64,000 nt of DNA from Hofstenia miamia. Lineage: Eukaryota; Xenacoelomorpha; Acoela. Made by a program: the position numbers and the translations under genes. The notes beneath the pieces are model-generated. The model was not told where the DNA came from. It did no database searches and saw nothing but the letters and a program-made list of their open reading frames with translations. This document shows, piece by piece, positions 33,760 to 43,417 of the stretch; within the stretch, counting starts at the first letter, position 1; each line of letters opens with the position of its first letter. The stretch lies in NCBI GenBank assembly GCA_004352715.1, contig SCFE01000003.1:1672103-1736102 (forward strand), in the 5' to 3' direction.

Positions 33760-34083
33760 AACTACTAAGAACCCTGTCTTGTGAAAATAATGCACCTGTT
33801 CTAATCATAACCAATTTACTAAAAACAAATACAATTACAGTTGCAGTTAATTTTATAATGGTCAAAGCAATGATAGATACTGGAGCAGTAATTTCTGTAC
33901 TAACAGACAAATGTGTGACAAAAATGGGATTTACCAGAAAACATCTAGAAGATGAGAAACATAGACTAATTAACCCCTCAGGCAACTATATTGATACCAA
34001 AGGTACACTTGAAGACATACCAATTACAATTGCAAGCACCACATTTCAACAAATATTCATTGTGATTGACACCAAAAGGAACT
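33760..34083 (+). pseudogene. Protease, family 2 copy B (active site intact)
   Basis: MVKAMIDTGAVISVL, TKMGFTRKHLEDEKHRL and TKGTLEDIPITIA are open in one frame, with DTG intact. At 34,081 the protease runs directly into integrase sequence (ERYISESYKPK out of frame). RT and RNase H are missing. The joint falls at GGAACTTGTG, where copy A has GGAACCCCTG after protease and GAGAACTTGTG before integrase, so GAAC is shared. Confidence 0.85.
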
Positions 34084-35110
34084 TGTGGGAAAGATACATA
34101 TCAGAATCATACAAACCAAAATGACATTCAATGCAAGGTTCATAATGATATCAGTCAGGAAAACAGTAGAAGACATTATTAATAAATGCACAACTTGTCT
34201 ACTTGACTATAAACATCACTTCCTTAAACAAACACTACTGTTAGAAAAAATAATAGCAACAGCACCAAATTAAATAGTCCATGTAGACCTAGAAAAATTG
34301 TCACAGGATGATGAGGGCTACCAATGCATACTAGTCGTAGTGGACAATTTTACTAAGTACACATGCATGATACCCCTAGATTCAACAACAGTGAAGACAA
34401 TTGCAGACAAAATAATGAAGGAGTGGATCCCAAAGTTTTGTCCAATGGAAACAATCATATCTGATCACAGAGTACAATTTGAAACAAGTTATTCAAAGAA
34501 TTACAAAACTAATTGAGATATTAAATGAGAAAACAATAGCATACCACCCACAAGTGAATGGAGCTGTAGAGAGATTGAATAGAGCTATGATAAAATTAAT
34601 AAGAGTAATGACATCTAGAATCAGCAGAAGAGATTGGAGAGAAGTACTAGAAATTTTAGAGTATTTTTATAATACATCAGTACACTCCACCACAGGCATA
34701 ACACCATAAAAGTGATGTATGGCAGAGAAGCCACAACACCAGTCTCAATGCAAAGCAAATCATACTCTAAAAAGCCAGACAACAAATATGTTAAAAAACT
34801 AAAAGGTCAGATAACTGGTATCTGTGAAGCAATGTGTCACAACATTAAACAATCAGCCATCAGACAAGAGAGGTACTTCAATAAGAAACCAAACAAGAAA
34901 GTGGATAAGGTTTATGCATACACATTAATGAGAACACAAGATGTAAACCAAAACTAAAAACACAGTGGACAGGACCATGCACTATACAGCAAACACTAAC
35001 TAACAATAACTATAAACTAAATGACAGAAGAATATTTACACTTCCAAAACTTAAAAAGAGTGAGGACAGACATAGAACAAATTGCATTGTATAAAAATGC
35101 AGAACTAAAA
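34084..35110 (+). pseudogene. Integrase and C-terminal tail, family 2 copy B
   Basis: The same blocks as copy A are present: DIINKCTTCLLDYKHH, VHVDLEKLSQDDEG, IISDHRVQFE, then in shifted frames HPQVNGAVERLNRAM, WREVLEILEYFYNTSVHS and MYGREATTPVSMQS. Unlike copy A it continues through a basic C-terminal region (VKKLKGQITGICEAM, YFNKKPNKKVDKVYAYTLM) and a GPY/F-like end (QWTGPCTIQQTL-type, frameshifted). Catalytic D, D and E are all present, in pieces. Confidence 0.85.
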
Positions 35111-35439
35111 ATTATACAAGAAAACTAATTCATGTATATACTAATGAATGAACTTGATAATGTTTGTGAGGATCAGTTCAATGAGGAATACATCATCACT
35201 AGTGTAACAGAAAAAAGGATTATGCCCCAGAGGGCAGCTAAAACTAAATCTAAACACAACCCTGAAATATGGGATATTATCTATTAACTGAATTTAGGAA
35301 CAGCAATGAAAAGTATTAAACAAAATGAGAATTGATCACAACTCAAATGCAGGAGTGAGAAGGAGAACTCCACAATCACAACACCAATCAAAGGACAACC
35401 AAATGGAGTCACAAATCACTGGAAATCTTGGAAGGCACA

Positions 35440-35765
35440 TTTGGAGAAGAATATCCTCACCCAAATGCCAATTGAAGGGCAGGCAGATAAATGGGGGACA
35501 TACTAATGCTTTAAGGAGAGAGACACCCTCACCCAAATGCCAATTAAAAGGCAGGCAGATAAATGGGGACAGCTCACTATCTACTAAATGTACACTAAAG
35601 GGCTTGTGGAAAATTCTCAAAAATCACTCCAAAATATGATCTCAGTGGAAAACCACTCTCAGTACCCCACCAACAAACCTCAATGCCAACTAAAGGGCAA
35701 AGAGTACATAGCTACAACTCATGTCCACCCTGACAACTAAAGGTAAAGGTACTAAGGTCTGCAAT
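35440..35765 (+). repeat. CQLKG tandem repeats between integrase and ORF3, copy B
   Basis: Degenerate units of about 60-100 bases centre on TGCCAATTAAAGGGCA and encode PKCQLKGRQING-like peptides (35,460, 35,530, 35,590 and 35,680), with QLKDPD at the end. The repeat lies in the same place as the tract of copy C (47,690-48,600), which has more units. Confidence 0.75.
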
Positions 35766-36150
35766 CAACTAAAGGATCCAGATATTGAAGAAATTAGCAA
35801 TGTCTCTCAAATGGATATATCAGAACAACCCTCTACAAGCTTACTCCCCTCTACAAGCTCATTCCCTACTACAAGCTCACAGCCACTCTTACTTCAGGCA
35901 GTTCTCAGCAACATCTTGATCACATCAATTGTCCAGATCAGAAGAAAGAGAAAGCTGCATGACACAGATAGGGAAGCAATGAATACACCCATACTTCATA
36001 GCAAACATGTGGATGAGATACAACACACTTGACAATTGTTTCCAGAAACAAAACACTTTATAAGGAAACATACCTCAGCAAGAGTGAACACCACAACACC
36101 AATACCAGTATTATTAAAGCAACTTGCAGAGAAATTGGAGAACATTAATG
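35721..36150 (+). pseudogene. ORF3 N-terminal part, family 2 copy B
   Basis: A 103-codon frame (LKDPDIEEISNVSQMDIS, Ser/Thr/Pro-rich SLLPSTSSFPTTSS, MNTPILHSKHVDEIQHT) is followed after a frameshift by NKTLYKETYLSK-like sequence. It is nearly identical to the minus-strand copy at 47,083-47,667. ILHSKHVDEIQHT aligns with LYFITTQKAIHFV of family 1. It ends at ATTGGAGAACAT (36,135-36,146), just before an AT repeat and a foldback element. Confidence 0.75.
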
Positions 36151-36153
36151 GCC

Positions 36154-36325
36154 AATATATATATATATATAGGCACTAAAGGTGCGTTCAGACGAGAACC
36201 TTTTGATGTATATCATTTGATATACGTCAAAAAGACGCTCGTCTGAACGCACATCGTTCAAATTGACGCACAAACAGCTTGCATCTTTTTGACGTTGTTC
36301 AAAATATTCTCGTCTGAACGCACAT
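36154..36325. mobile_element. AT run plus foldback (MITE-like) element
   Basis: An (AT)n run at 36,154-36,170 is followed by TAAAGGTGCGTTCAGACGAG (36,177-36,196). Its inverse CTCGTCTGAACGCAC occurs at about 36,238 and again at about 36,309-36,323. The three copies can fold on each other. The ends fit a degenerate TIR element but the right boundary is not exact and no target duplication is certain. Confidence 0.6.
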
Positions 36326-36394
36326 GATTCATTTGAACGATCAGTAATTAACGATTTTGTTTTGGGGACAGATTGTCTCAAGTAGGCGTGAGTC

Positions 36395-37532
36395 TTAAAA
36401 TACGAGGATTTTGAAGCTCAAAAATTTTAAGATGAAATTACATGTAGGTGCGACTTCCAACTGCAAACTAAGAGCACTCAAGAAACAACCATGGTTAACT
36501 ACAAGGAATTGCATCAAAAGAGAACAATCCAAAACTGCCAAAACTGTCAAGAGAATTAAAAGATCAAGAATAAATAAGATAATTAAAAGGAGATGCGAAA
36601 ATATATGATGCACTACACAAAGTGTGCATACATAGAGATGATGAAAACATCAGAAGTAATGCGGAAAAAGGACAAATGTGCCCCATAGAGCTAATAGAAA
36701 TTCGCAGTAAGTCTCAAGAAGAGATGGACAGAGAAAACCAATTGCTATAATCGTCTGAGATTGCTCTAATGCTAAAAACACAAAGGAGATTGACAAGATA
36801 AACCTCGAGAAATGGGGAGAACGCAGTCTGAGTGAGATATCATGGGTCGACACAGATGATGACAAACTGCTAGTAGAGATAACAGTTAAGCAAGAAAGGC
36901 GGAATAACATAGTCCAGAGAATATATAGCGAAGTATATGAAAAGGAAACAAAGTCACTGATCAAATTGGTATGTAGGAAAGCATTCGCAAAAACAGAGAT
37001 TACACAAATGCTACAGCCACACAACCAATTAGCAGTCAATATTGAGTGCATCACCTCATAAATAATGATAGCAGGAGATGCCACACAGAAACTTATGAAG
37101 AGCAGACTAACTAACTCATTCTGGGAAGACATAAAGACGTCGAAAAACAATTACCCAGCAACATTTGGATTAGCAACAACCACCAAAATGGAAGGCACCT
37201 ATGGAAACATCGAGGAAAACGCACTAAAAACATTGCTTCAATGGACACCACCTCCAACTATTTCGATACCTATGCTCCTAAGGAAACTAAAGAATAAAAG
37301 AGTCGCAAAAGCATTTTGGCATGAGGAAAACACTTATGTAAACCCTAAAGAAAAAACATTGCAAAAAATACGTAACAAGAGATATCAAAAATCGAAAATA
37401 GCGCTTCTGAAGAATGATAACAAAGAATGTATATACATCGAGGGCAAAGTAACACCCTACAACTTATACAAAAAGGATGAGCCAAGATCAGAGATCAAAA
37501 AAAGACCAATGAAAATGGGGATACTTTTGTAA
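36395..37532 (+). pseudogene. Unidentified decayed coding region, CpG-containing
   Basis: Several frames look coding: KQPWLTTRNCIKREQSKTAK (36,487 onward), INLEKWGERSLSEISWVDTD (36,800-36,860), DKLLVEITVKQERRNNIVQR, and a 155-codon frame at 37,065-37,532 (QKLMKSRLTNSFWEDIKTS, PPPTISIPMLLRKLKNKR, KAFWHEENTYVNPKEK). It is Lys-rich and I see no catalytic motif. CpG is frequent here, unlike the adjacent gypsy sequence, which almost lacks it, so it comes from a different source. It is found only in the left arm; the mirror copy on the right skips from 36.14 to 39.14 kb. It could be part of the third LTR family, a DNA transposon or a host fragment. Confidence 0.45.
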
Positions 37533-38601
37533 AACAGCAGTAAAAGAAAAAGATTGTAAATTTAATTATTTGCAAAAATCAATCTTTCATCTTTTAGTGC
37601 AGTAAAATTTTCTTAATTGTTTTTAAATTTTGTAAAATTAGTCTTTGATTCCAGCGTAAGAAGAGCTCCTCATTTCTGAAATGGGATGTCCGCTTTTAAT
37701 TTAAATGAAAATCAAAAGTGACTTAATGTAATTAAGTTTACTTGGGCATTTTCAAGTCAAGCTGACGTCATTTACTATTTTCTTAAAATGAAGTAAATGC
37801 AGCAGACATCCTGGACCCAAGCTGATATAGAAAGAAATTTGGATTCTATAACATAAATTCACATACTTTCAGAGTCAGACAGCTGGCCTTGTAACCAATC
37901 AGAAAATATCAATGGCCTAGCTGCCTATAAAGAGGCCTGGCAGATTAGAGAAAGAGAGAGGAATGACTGTATGAGTTGAGCAAAAGAGACTAGATCTACA
38001 TGTATTTGGTAAGACTTTGATTATCTTCATTTTATTGTTGTGTCTTGATATATTTTGTTGTAGTTAATAGTTATAATATTATTTTATATCGAAGTGGAAA
38101 TAAATGTTGTTCAATTTAACAGTTATTTTTAATCACAAGATCGATATTGTTAATTAAGAGTTTGGTAAATTTCCAAAGATTTTGGATTTCACACTATATT
38201 GTGTGAAAATAGTGAGATTTCAAATAAATAAATTAAAATTCAGAACTCTGAACTTACATTTTGAATTTGACAAAGTAATCTATTGCTGTGGTCAACAGGT
38301 ACATTGCAAATGTACGTACCGAGAAATTTGCTTTTTGTTAGTTGAAATTACGAAATTATAATTGGAGAAAACTATCTCAAATCGCATTGTATTTTCGCAT
38401 GTTAGAACAAAGTGAATTGAAAATAGAAAATACTACAAAATTTTTCAAATTTTAGCTACAGAAAGATTTGAGAGTTGACATTCTCAAAGTGGCTATTTTA
38501 ATTTAGTTGATAATTGCAGTAGAGTAGAATAGTACCACAGAAATTTGTGAATTTATTGATTTGTGATTTTTTTTAATTTAATTTTTTTAAAGAAAATTTA
38601 T
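37533..38601 (+). promoter_or_regulatory. Putative LTR/leader with TATA box, family 3
   Basis: GCCTATAAAGAGGCCTGG at 37,923-37,940 is a good TATA context, followed about 30 bases on by GAAAGAGAGAGGAATGACTG. The segment precedes a gag start at 38,602. I cannot find both LTR ends or a primer site, so the LTR reading is an inference from position. Confidence 0.4.
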
Positions 38602-39081
38602 ATGGCCCAGAAGTTGTTGTTTCCACCTGAGAAATTTAGCTAAAGTGAAGGTGAAAAATCATTTGACGACTGATTTACAATTTTCAGTTTGACTGCTAAT
38701 CTAAATTATTGGAATGATGTAAAAACTAAAGGTGATTATCTAGTTGTTTTACTAGTCGGTTATGCCAAATGGATTTATTTAAAGTTACCTCAAACATTGA
38801 GAAATGTTTCTAATAATAGGGAGTTTAAAGAATTCGTAGAAACATTGAGAGAGAAATTTACACCTGTTCCTAGTGTCACTTATGAAATATTGTCAAGAAG
38901 TAAACGCCAGGAATCCAATGAAACCCTGCTGGAACTTTATAAAAATATTTCTGAACTTACGAAAAAAGCATATTCTGAAATACCTGAAAAGATTTTAAAT
39001 GAGTCATTAGCAAAGTTAGCATTTATTAACGCGATTTTGGATGCAGAAATTAGATATATGGTGAAAACACAGAATGAGTGA
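38602..39081 (+). pseudogene. gag capsid-like domain of a third LTR family
   Basis: The frame starts MAQKLLFPPEKFS, has stops at TAA and TGA within the first 25 codons, then is open for 130 codons. LLVGYAKWIYLKLPQTLRN, FKEFVETLREKFTPVPS, SRSKRQESNETLLELYKNI and LNESLAKLAFINAI match the usual retrotransposon gag layout (tryptophan block, L-G-x-A, the F..F of a retrotrans_gag fold, R-x-Q-x-x-E). It is unlike gag of families 1 and 2. Confidence 0.75.
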
Positions 39082-39678
39082 GGAAATGGATAAATATGTA
39101 GATTTAAATTCTAATACAAGTTTTGTGCGAAAAGAATTGGAGAACATAATGCAACCACTGAAGGAATTCCTTCATGAATGCTTCAAATTCCGTGTTATAC
39201 TCAGATGTTATTCCGTATAATTCTACTGGTATTATCCAAGTAAGTGAAAAATGCAGTTTAAATAGAGTAGAAAAACAACAAGAAATTATTTATAATGAAA
39301 ATGTGTCTTGTAAAGAAATGAATAAGATCGTTAAATTTGTAAGTAATGAACGCGATACACTTGAGAAGGTTGTGTTATTATGTAATAAAGTAGACAAAAT
39401 TATGGACGAAACTCAAAATTCGAAATTAGATTGTGTTAATCCGGTAAAATTTAAGCCACACGTACTGTCTAGATGTGGTAAAGATTAGAGTCTCCGTGAT
39501 AAATCAACAGATAATTGCAAATCACTACTTGCAAAAAGCGAGAATTTTTGTGACAAGCAACAAAGGAAGTATTTCAGTGAAAATTCCTGCTCAGTTTCAT
39601 GCTTTATTATATCGATATGTACAATTAGAAACTTCCTACGGTGAAAACAACTGTTGTTTGTTTACTAGGAATATTTAG
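39082..39678 (+). pseudogene. gag C-terminal part and broken zinc knuckle, family 3
   Basis: Frames continue with NERDTLEKVVLLCNKVDKIM (39,346-39,405) and LSRCGKD, followed out of frame by SLRDKSTDNCKSLLAKSENF. The CGKxx.LRDK pattern suggests a former CCHC knuckle. The segment is repeated in inverse orientation at 45,780-47,150. No protease or RT of this family follows. Confidence 0.6.
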
Positions 39679-40249
39679 GTAAGAATGCTGCTGTGTAACT
39701 TCAGAAGTTTCTTGCATTTTCAGTTTAAGAAACTTTGAGTTAGGAAAATGTCATTTCAAAATTTTGTAACATTGATTTTCTTAGGTTCAAATTACTAATT
39801 ATTGTGTGTTTTTTTCATTTTAGGAAAGCATTCGCTGTATCAAATGATGCAGGCAGGGACGGGGGTTGGGAATTCTTGAAAGAGAATAATAGGGATTTCT
39901 ATTTCCAAATGCATGTCATTTACTAGAAAATCTTCAAAAATTTAAGATTTGAAATGTTCTATTGATTTTATATGTAATAATAAGAAAAGCCCAAAAACAT
40001 GTGTTATTTAAGTTTCCTAGTAATTGGTAAAAACACATTACTTTATGAATTTTTAGATCCACTTAAAAACAGCTTTCAATCAACTGATCAGACTATATAC
40101 TGAACTTTAAATTAGTTGTTAAGATAATAAGTTGGTAGTTTTTTTCAAGTTTTAAATTTGTAAATATAACTATGCAATGAATCAATATATTAAAAATTTT
40201 ACCACTACTATATACTGAACTTTAACTTAGTTGTTAAAATAATAATTTG
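39679..40249. other. Non-coding; intron-like segment 39,679-39,823
   Basis: AG/GTAAGA at 39,677-39,684 and a T-rich stretch ending CATTTTAG/GAAAG at 39,823 have the form of a plus-strand intron, and both borders are also present in the mirror copy (45,600-45,780). The rest is AT-rich with a short direct repeat of TATATACTGAACTTTAA (40,093 and 40,209). Confidence 0.4.
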
Positions 40250-40630
40250 TTAGTTTTTTTCAGTTTTAAATTTGTAAATTTTTGTTTTGTCTAAGACAAG
40301 ACCCTCAATATCTTCTATCGCATCAATGATTTTGTCCAATTCATGTTTAGATTTGATTTTTTTCAAGCCCTTAGCAGCAACATCACCCAAATCTTCTACA
40401 GTCCTCAATGCGAAATCATTCGCTGTGTCCTTCAAATAAAGAGCTTTCTCAAATGCCTTTTTCTGGTTATTTTTTTTTGCGATTTTGACAGCTTCGTCGC
40501 CAAAGTTTTTGGTTTTGTCTAAGACAAGGCCCTCAACATCTTCTATCGCATCAATGATTTGGTCCAATGCCTTAGAGTTTGAGCACATAAAAAAACTAAA
40601 GAATACTAGAGAAGCGTAATAAATGTGCAT
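40250..40630 (-). CDS. Small secreted Lys/Asp-rich repeat protein
   Basis: An intact frame of 126 codons. Residues 1-19 form a hydrophobic signal peptide (YYASLVFFSFFM, then CSNS) with likely cleavage before Lys/Ala 20-21. The mature part is made of modules of about 38 residues: LDQIIDAIEDVEGLVLDKTK at 22-41 recurs as LDKIIDAIEDIEGLVLDKTK at 98-117, and the half-module in between (FALRTVEDLGDVAAKGLKKI) has the same G-D-x-A-x-K pattern as FGDEAVKIAKK. No cysteines remain after the signal, and the modules look amphipathic and helical. The last repeat is cut short by IYKFKTEKN. A damaged paralogue in opposite orientation lies at 57,011-57,402. I do not recognise the family; a secreted structural or effector-like protein is possible. 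Confidence 0.6.
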   Translation of the reverse strand: MHIYYASLVFFSFFMCSNSKALDQIIDAIEDVEGLVLDKTKNFGDEAVKIAKKNNQKKAFEKALYLKDTANDFALRTVEDLGDVAAKGLKKIKSKHELDKIIDAIEDIEGLVLDKTKIYKFKTEKN

Positions 40631-41158
40631 TCTTGCAAAGCAAAATTAAATTCCCGGATAAATTTTTAGTAGGAATAATAATAATAAAAATTCTTAAAAA
40701 ATATTAATTACATATTTATTCTCGAATGTTTCTTGAATGAACAACTAATATTATTCTTGAAATTATAAACGTTAATTGAGTTCAATGTAAACTAATTTCA
40801 AATTTCAATTCTTACATTACCCCTGAATATCAACAGTCATCTTTCACATTCGGTCAAGTTTATAAAGTTTTCAATAAATATAAATTCAACGCTCATAACT
40901 CACTAAATAATAAAAATTTCTAAACTCTGAGAACACCAGAGCATAAAGAATTAAATTATCTACAATTTGATTCTTAATTAAATTGCGCCTGTGAATCAAG
41001 CTGGGTTTGCGGTAGGCAAAGTTAGAAATGTTCGCTTAGTAGAAAACGAAATATTTGAGGTTAGTAAATTTTGTCCTTGATCTTATTCCGTTTTATCATT
41101 AAATAACTAGATGTAAGAAGAATTTGAATGTGTTTCCAAAAATTGTATTTTCCGCAGG
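40631..41158. other. Mostly non-coding; short exon-like frame
   Basis: On the plus strand 40,990-41,060 reads APVNQAGFAVGKVRNVR and ends at GAG/GTTAGT, and TTCCGCAG at 41,151-41,158 could be the matching acceptor. The inverted copy at 56,570-56,650 keeps the peptide (PVNQARFAVGKVRNVR) but loses the donor site. This is weak evidence for a host exon. Confidence 0.35.
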
Positions 41159-41970
41159 AATAGTTAGTTGGAACAAGAATGAACTGAGCGAATTAGACAG
41201 GGAGACAAGGAAGATACTAGCAAATTGGAAATTCGCTATGTGAACCAGGGAAAAGTTGCAGTATTACTAAAGTTAAGCATAGCCGGAAGAAATGATCTTG
41301 GATATCTTATGTTTCTTTTAAAAGCCAATTTCACCTTTGTTCTTGTTGCATGCTTAGAATGAGTGATTCTTTCATTCAATGGGTGATTTTTGCTGCAATT
41401 TTACTATCATTGTCTCCTTCAATTTAATGTTGTTGCTGCGTTATCCACCAAATATAACAAAGCGTCAGTAGTAGATATCTTTTGTCTATAAGCAAATTGG
41501 TTGTATTTAAAATATTGGTTAGAATTTTTTAGAGATATTATCCTATTAGTGGATCTAAGCATTTTGCTACGATCGGCCTTATTTTTATTGCCCTAAATGT
41601 GTGGGCTTTTTGAGACATTTTCCACTATTATTTCACTGATCACTGAGAAGCTTCCTTAGTATGCAAACTCAACAAGATCTTTGCAATTGCTTTTTTCTTT
41701 CAGTTTTAACATTTGTATTAATCGTTCGTTGTAACCAGTCTAATTCATACTTATTTCCAATTTTTATTAATTGTCGTATTGATTTTGCATATTATCTTAT
41801 AGAGAAAATTCTTAGAATTGCATATATTACAATTACAAACTAAAAAATGAGTACAAACATTATTAAATGCATATAAATCAATAAATTGTTGTTTAAAGAA
41901 ATCTTCTAATTGCCTTTTAACTATTGAAAATCTATCAAAGAGATCAATGTATGTATTTAAATGCACGTTA
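41159..41970 (-). pseudogene. Composite of non-LTR RT fragments
   Basis: On the minus strand, 41,970-41,750 encodes the C-terminus of the LINE seen at 43,418 (LFDRFSIVKRQLEDFFKQQF). Further 3', 41,610-41,420 reads in pieces IRPI, MLRSTNRI and NQFAYRQKISTTDALLYLVD, the N-terminal RT motifs of another non-LTR element. On the plus strand 41,158-41,245 reads GIVSWNKNELSELDRETRK, which resembles the LDRKTRK region near the C-terminus of some LINE RTs. The same composite is present at 42,859-43,632. Confidence 0.6.
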
Positions 41971-42857
41971 CTTACAGTTTTTGTATTAAATTTGTCACAG
42001 ACTCTTAGCTGGGTATATAAATTTGTTGTAGGATTTAATCATGAGTTTTAGGTTATGTGATACATGATATTGTTGGCCCCATTTACTGGCTCAATTTCTA
42101 CTCCATAAGCTTCGTTTTCTGATATATACTTAACGTTCAATATAGTTTTTGCGAAAGAAAACTTTGCATCATTTACCATATTTTCTAATTGATAATTTTC
42201 AATCACTGCAAGAGATTTCTGATTTGCAGCACCAAGTTTAATCATAAATACATTCTTATAAGTTAATGTAATGGGTGTCATTGCATTTCATATTTTCTTG
42301 TTACATTTCTTATTTCTTCTTTTTGCAGGTAAGTATAGATGAATGACTATATATCAATATAATATAGGTAAAAATCTAGGCCTACATGATACAAAAAGCT
42401 ATTAAATACTTGAAATCGATATATTTTTTTTACTTTCGGGCTATTAATGCTCCAATCGTTACTAACATAAATTAATAAGTCACCTCCACTATTCTCTTAA
42501 GTTTGTTATATTATTGTGATCAAGTCGGTTAATATAGTAGTTCTTGATTAGCAACATTGAATTTGGAGTGTCTTTTATTTTAATTTTGTTTCTTGTAAGC
42601 ATGTCAATAGCATATGAATTCTTTAAAAGGGTACTGTGAAATTCTTTGTATTTGAATAGCATACCGTTAACATTGTTACAACAAATGCTTGGTAACGATA
42701 GTTTTGAAAGTTTATAGGGTTTTAGTCAATTGACAATTTGTACATTTACTAAATTTTATTTGTTTGGGGTTGTTATCTTTTTAATTAACTATCTACTTTT
42801 ACTCAACATATTGTTTTCAATGTTCTCTTCTTTGACAAGACCTTGATATATATATAT
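41971..42857. repeat. Block duplicated at 55,219-56,105
   Basis: 887 bases match 55,219-56,105 with no difference that I noticed, and both copies end in a TA run at a gap (N at 42,858; Ns from 56,106). This points to the same genomic sequence placed twice, or to a very recent duplication. Confidence 0.85.
42048..42281 (-). CDS. 77-codon frame of unknown function (copy 1)
   Basis: Intact frame MTPITLTYKNVFMIKLG to NGANNIMYHIT with varied, non-repetitive composition. No signal peptide, membrane segment or known motif. An identical frame lies at 55,296-55,529. It might be an exon; codon use looks ordinary for an AT-rich genome. Upstream on the same strand CTGCAAAAAGAAGAAATAAG has no acceptor-like form. 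Confidence 0.3.
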   Translation of the reverse strand: MTPITLTYKNVFMIKLGAANQKSLAVIENYQLENMVNDAKFSFAKTILNVKYISENEAYGVEIEPVNGANNIMYHIT

Positions 42858-42858
42858 N

Positions 42859-43417
42859 ATTAGACAGGGAGACAAGGAAGATACTAGCAAATTGGAAATT
42901 CGCTATGTGAACCAGAGAAAAGTTCCAGTATTACTAAAGTTAAGCATAGCCGGAAGAAATGATCTTGGATATCTTATGTTTCTTTTAAAAGCCAATTTCA
43001 CCTTTGTTCTTGTTGCATGCTTAGAATGAGTGATTCTTTCATTCAATGGGTGATTTTTGCTGCAATTTTACTATCATTGTCTCCTTCAATTTAATGTTGT
43101 TGCTGCGTTGTCCACCAAATATAACAAAGCGTCAGTAGTAGATATCTTTTGTCTATAAGCAAATTGGTTGTATTTAAAATATTGGTTAGAATTTTTTAGA
43201 GATATTATCCTATTAGTGGATCTAAGCATTTTGCTACGATCGGCCTTATTTTTATTGCCCTAAATGTGTGGGCTTTTTGAGACATTTTCCACTATTATTT
43301 CACTGATCACTGAGAAGCTTCCTTAGTTTGCAAACTCAACAAGATCTTTGCAATTGCTTTTTTCTTTCAGTTTTAACATTTGTATTAATCGTTCGTTGTA
43401 ACCAGTCTAATTCATAC
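42859..43417 (-). other. 3' part of the LINE, with RT fragment of another element
   Basis: Same composite as 41,192-41,750 (offset 1,667), including the NQFAYRQKISTTDALLYLVD block on the minus strand. It begins directly after the N at 42,858, so its left junction is not real sequence continuity. Confidence 0.6.
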
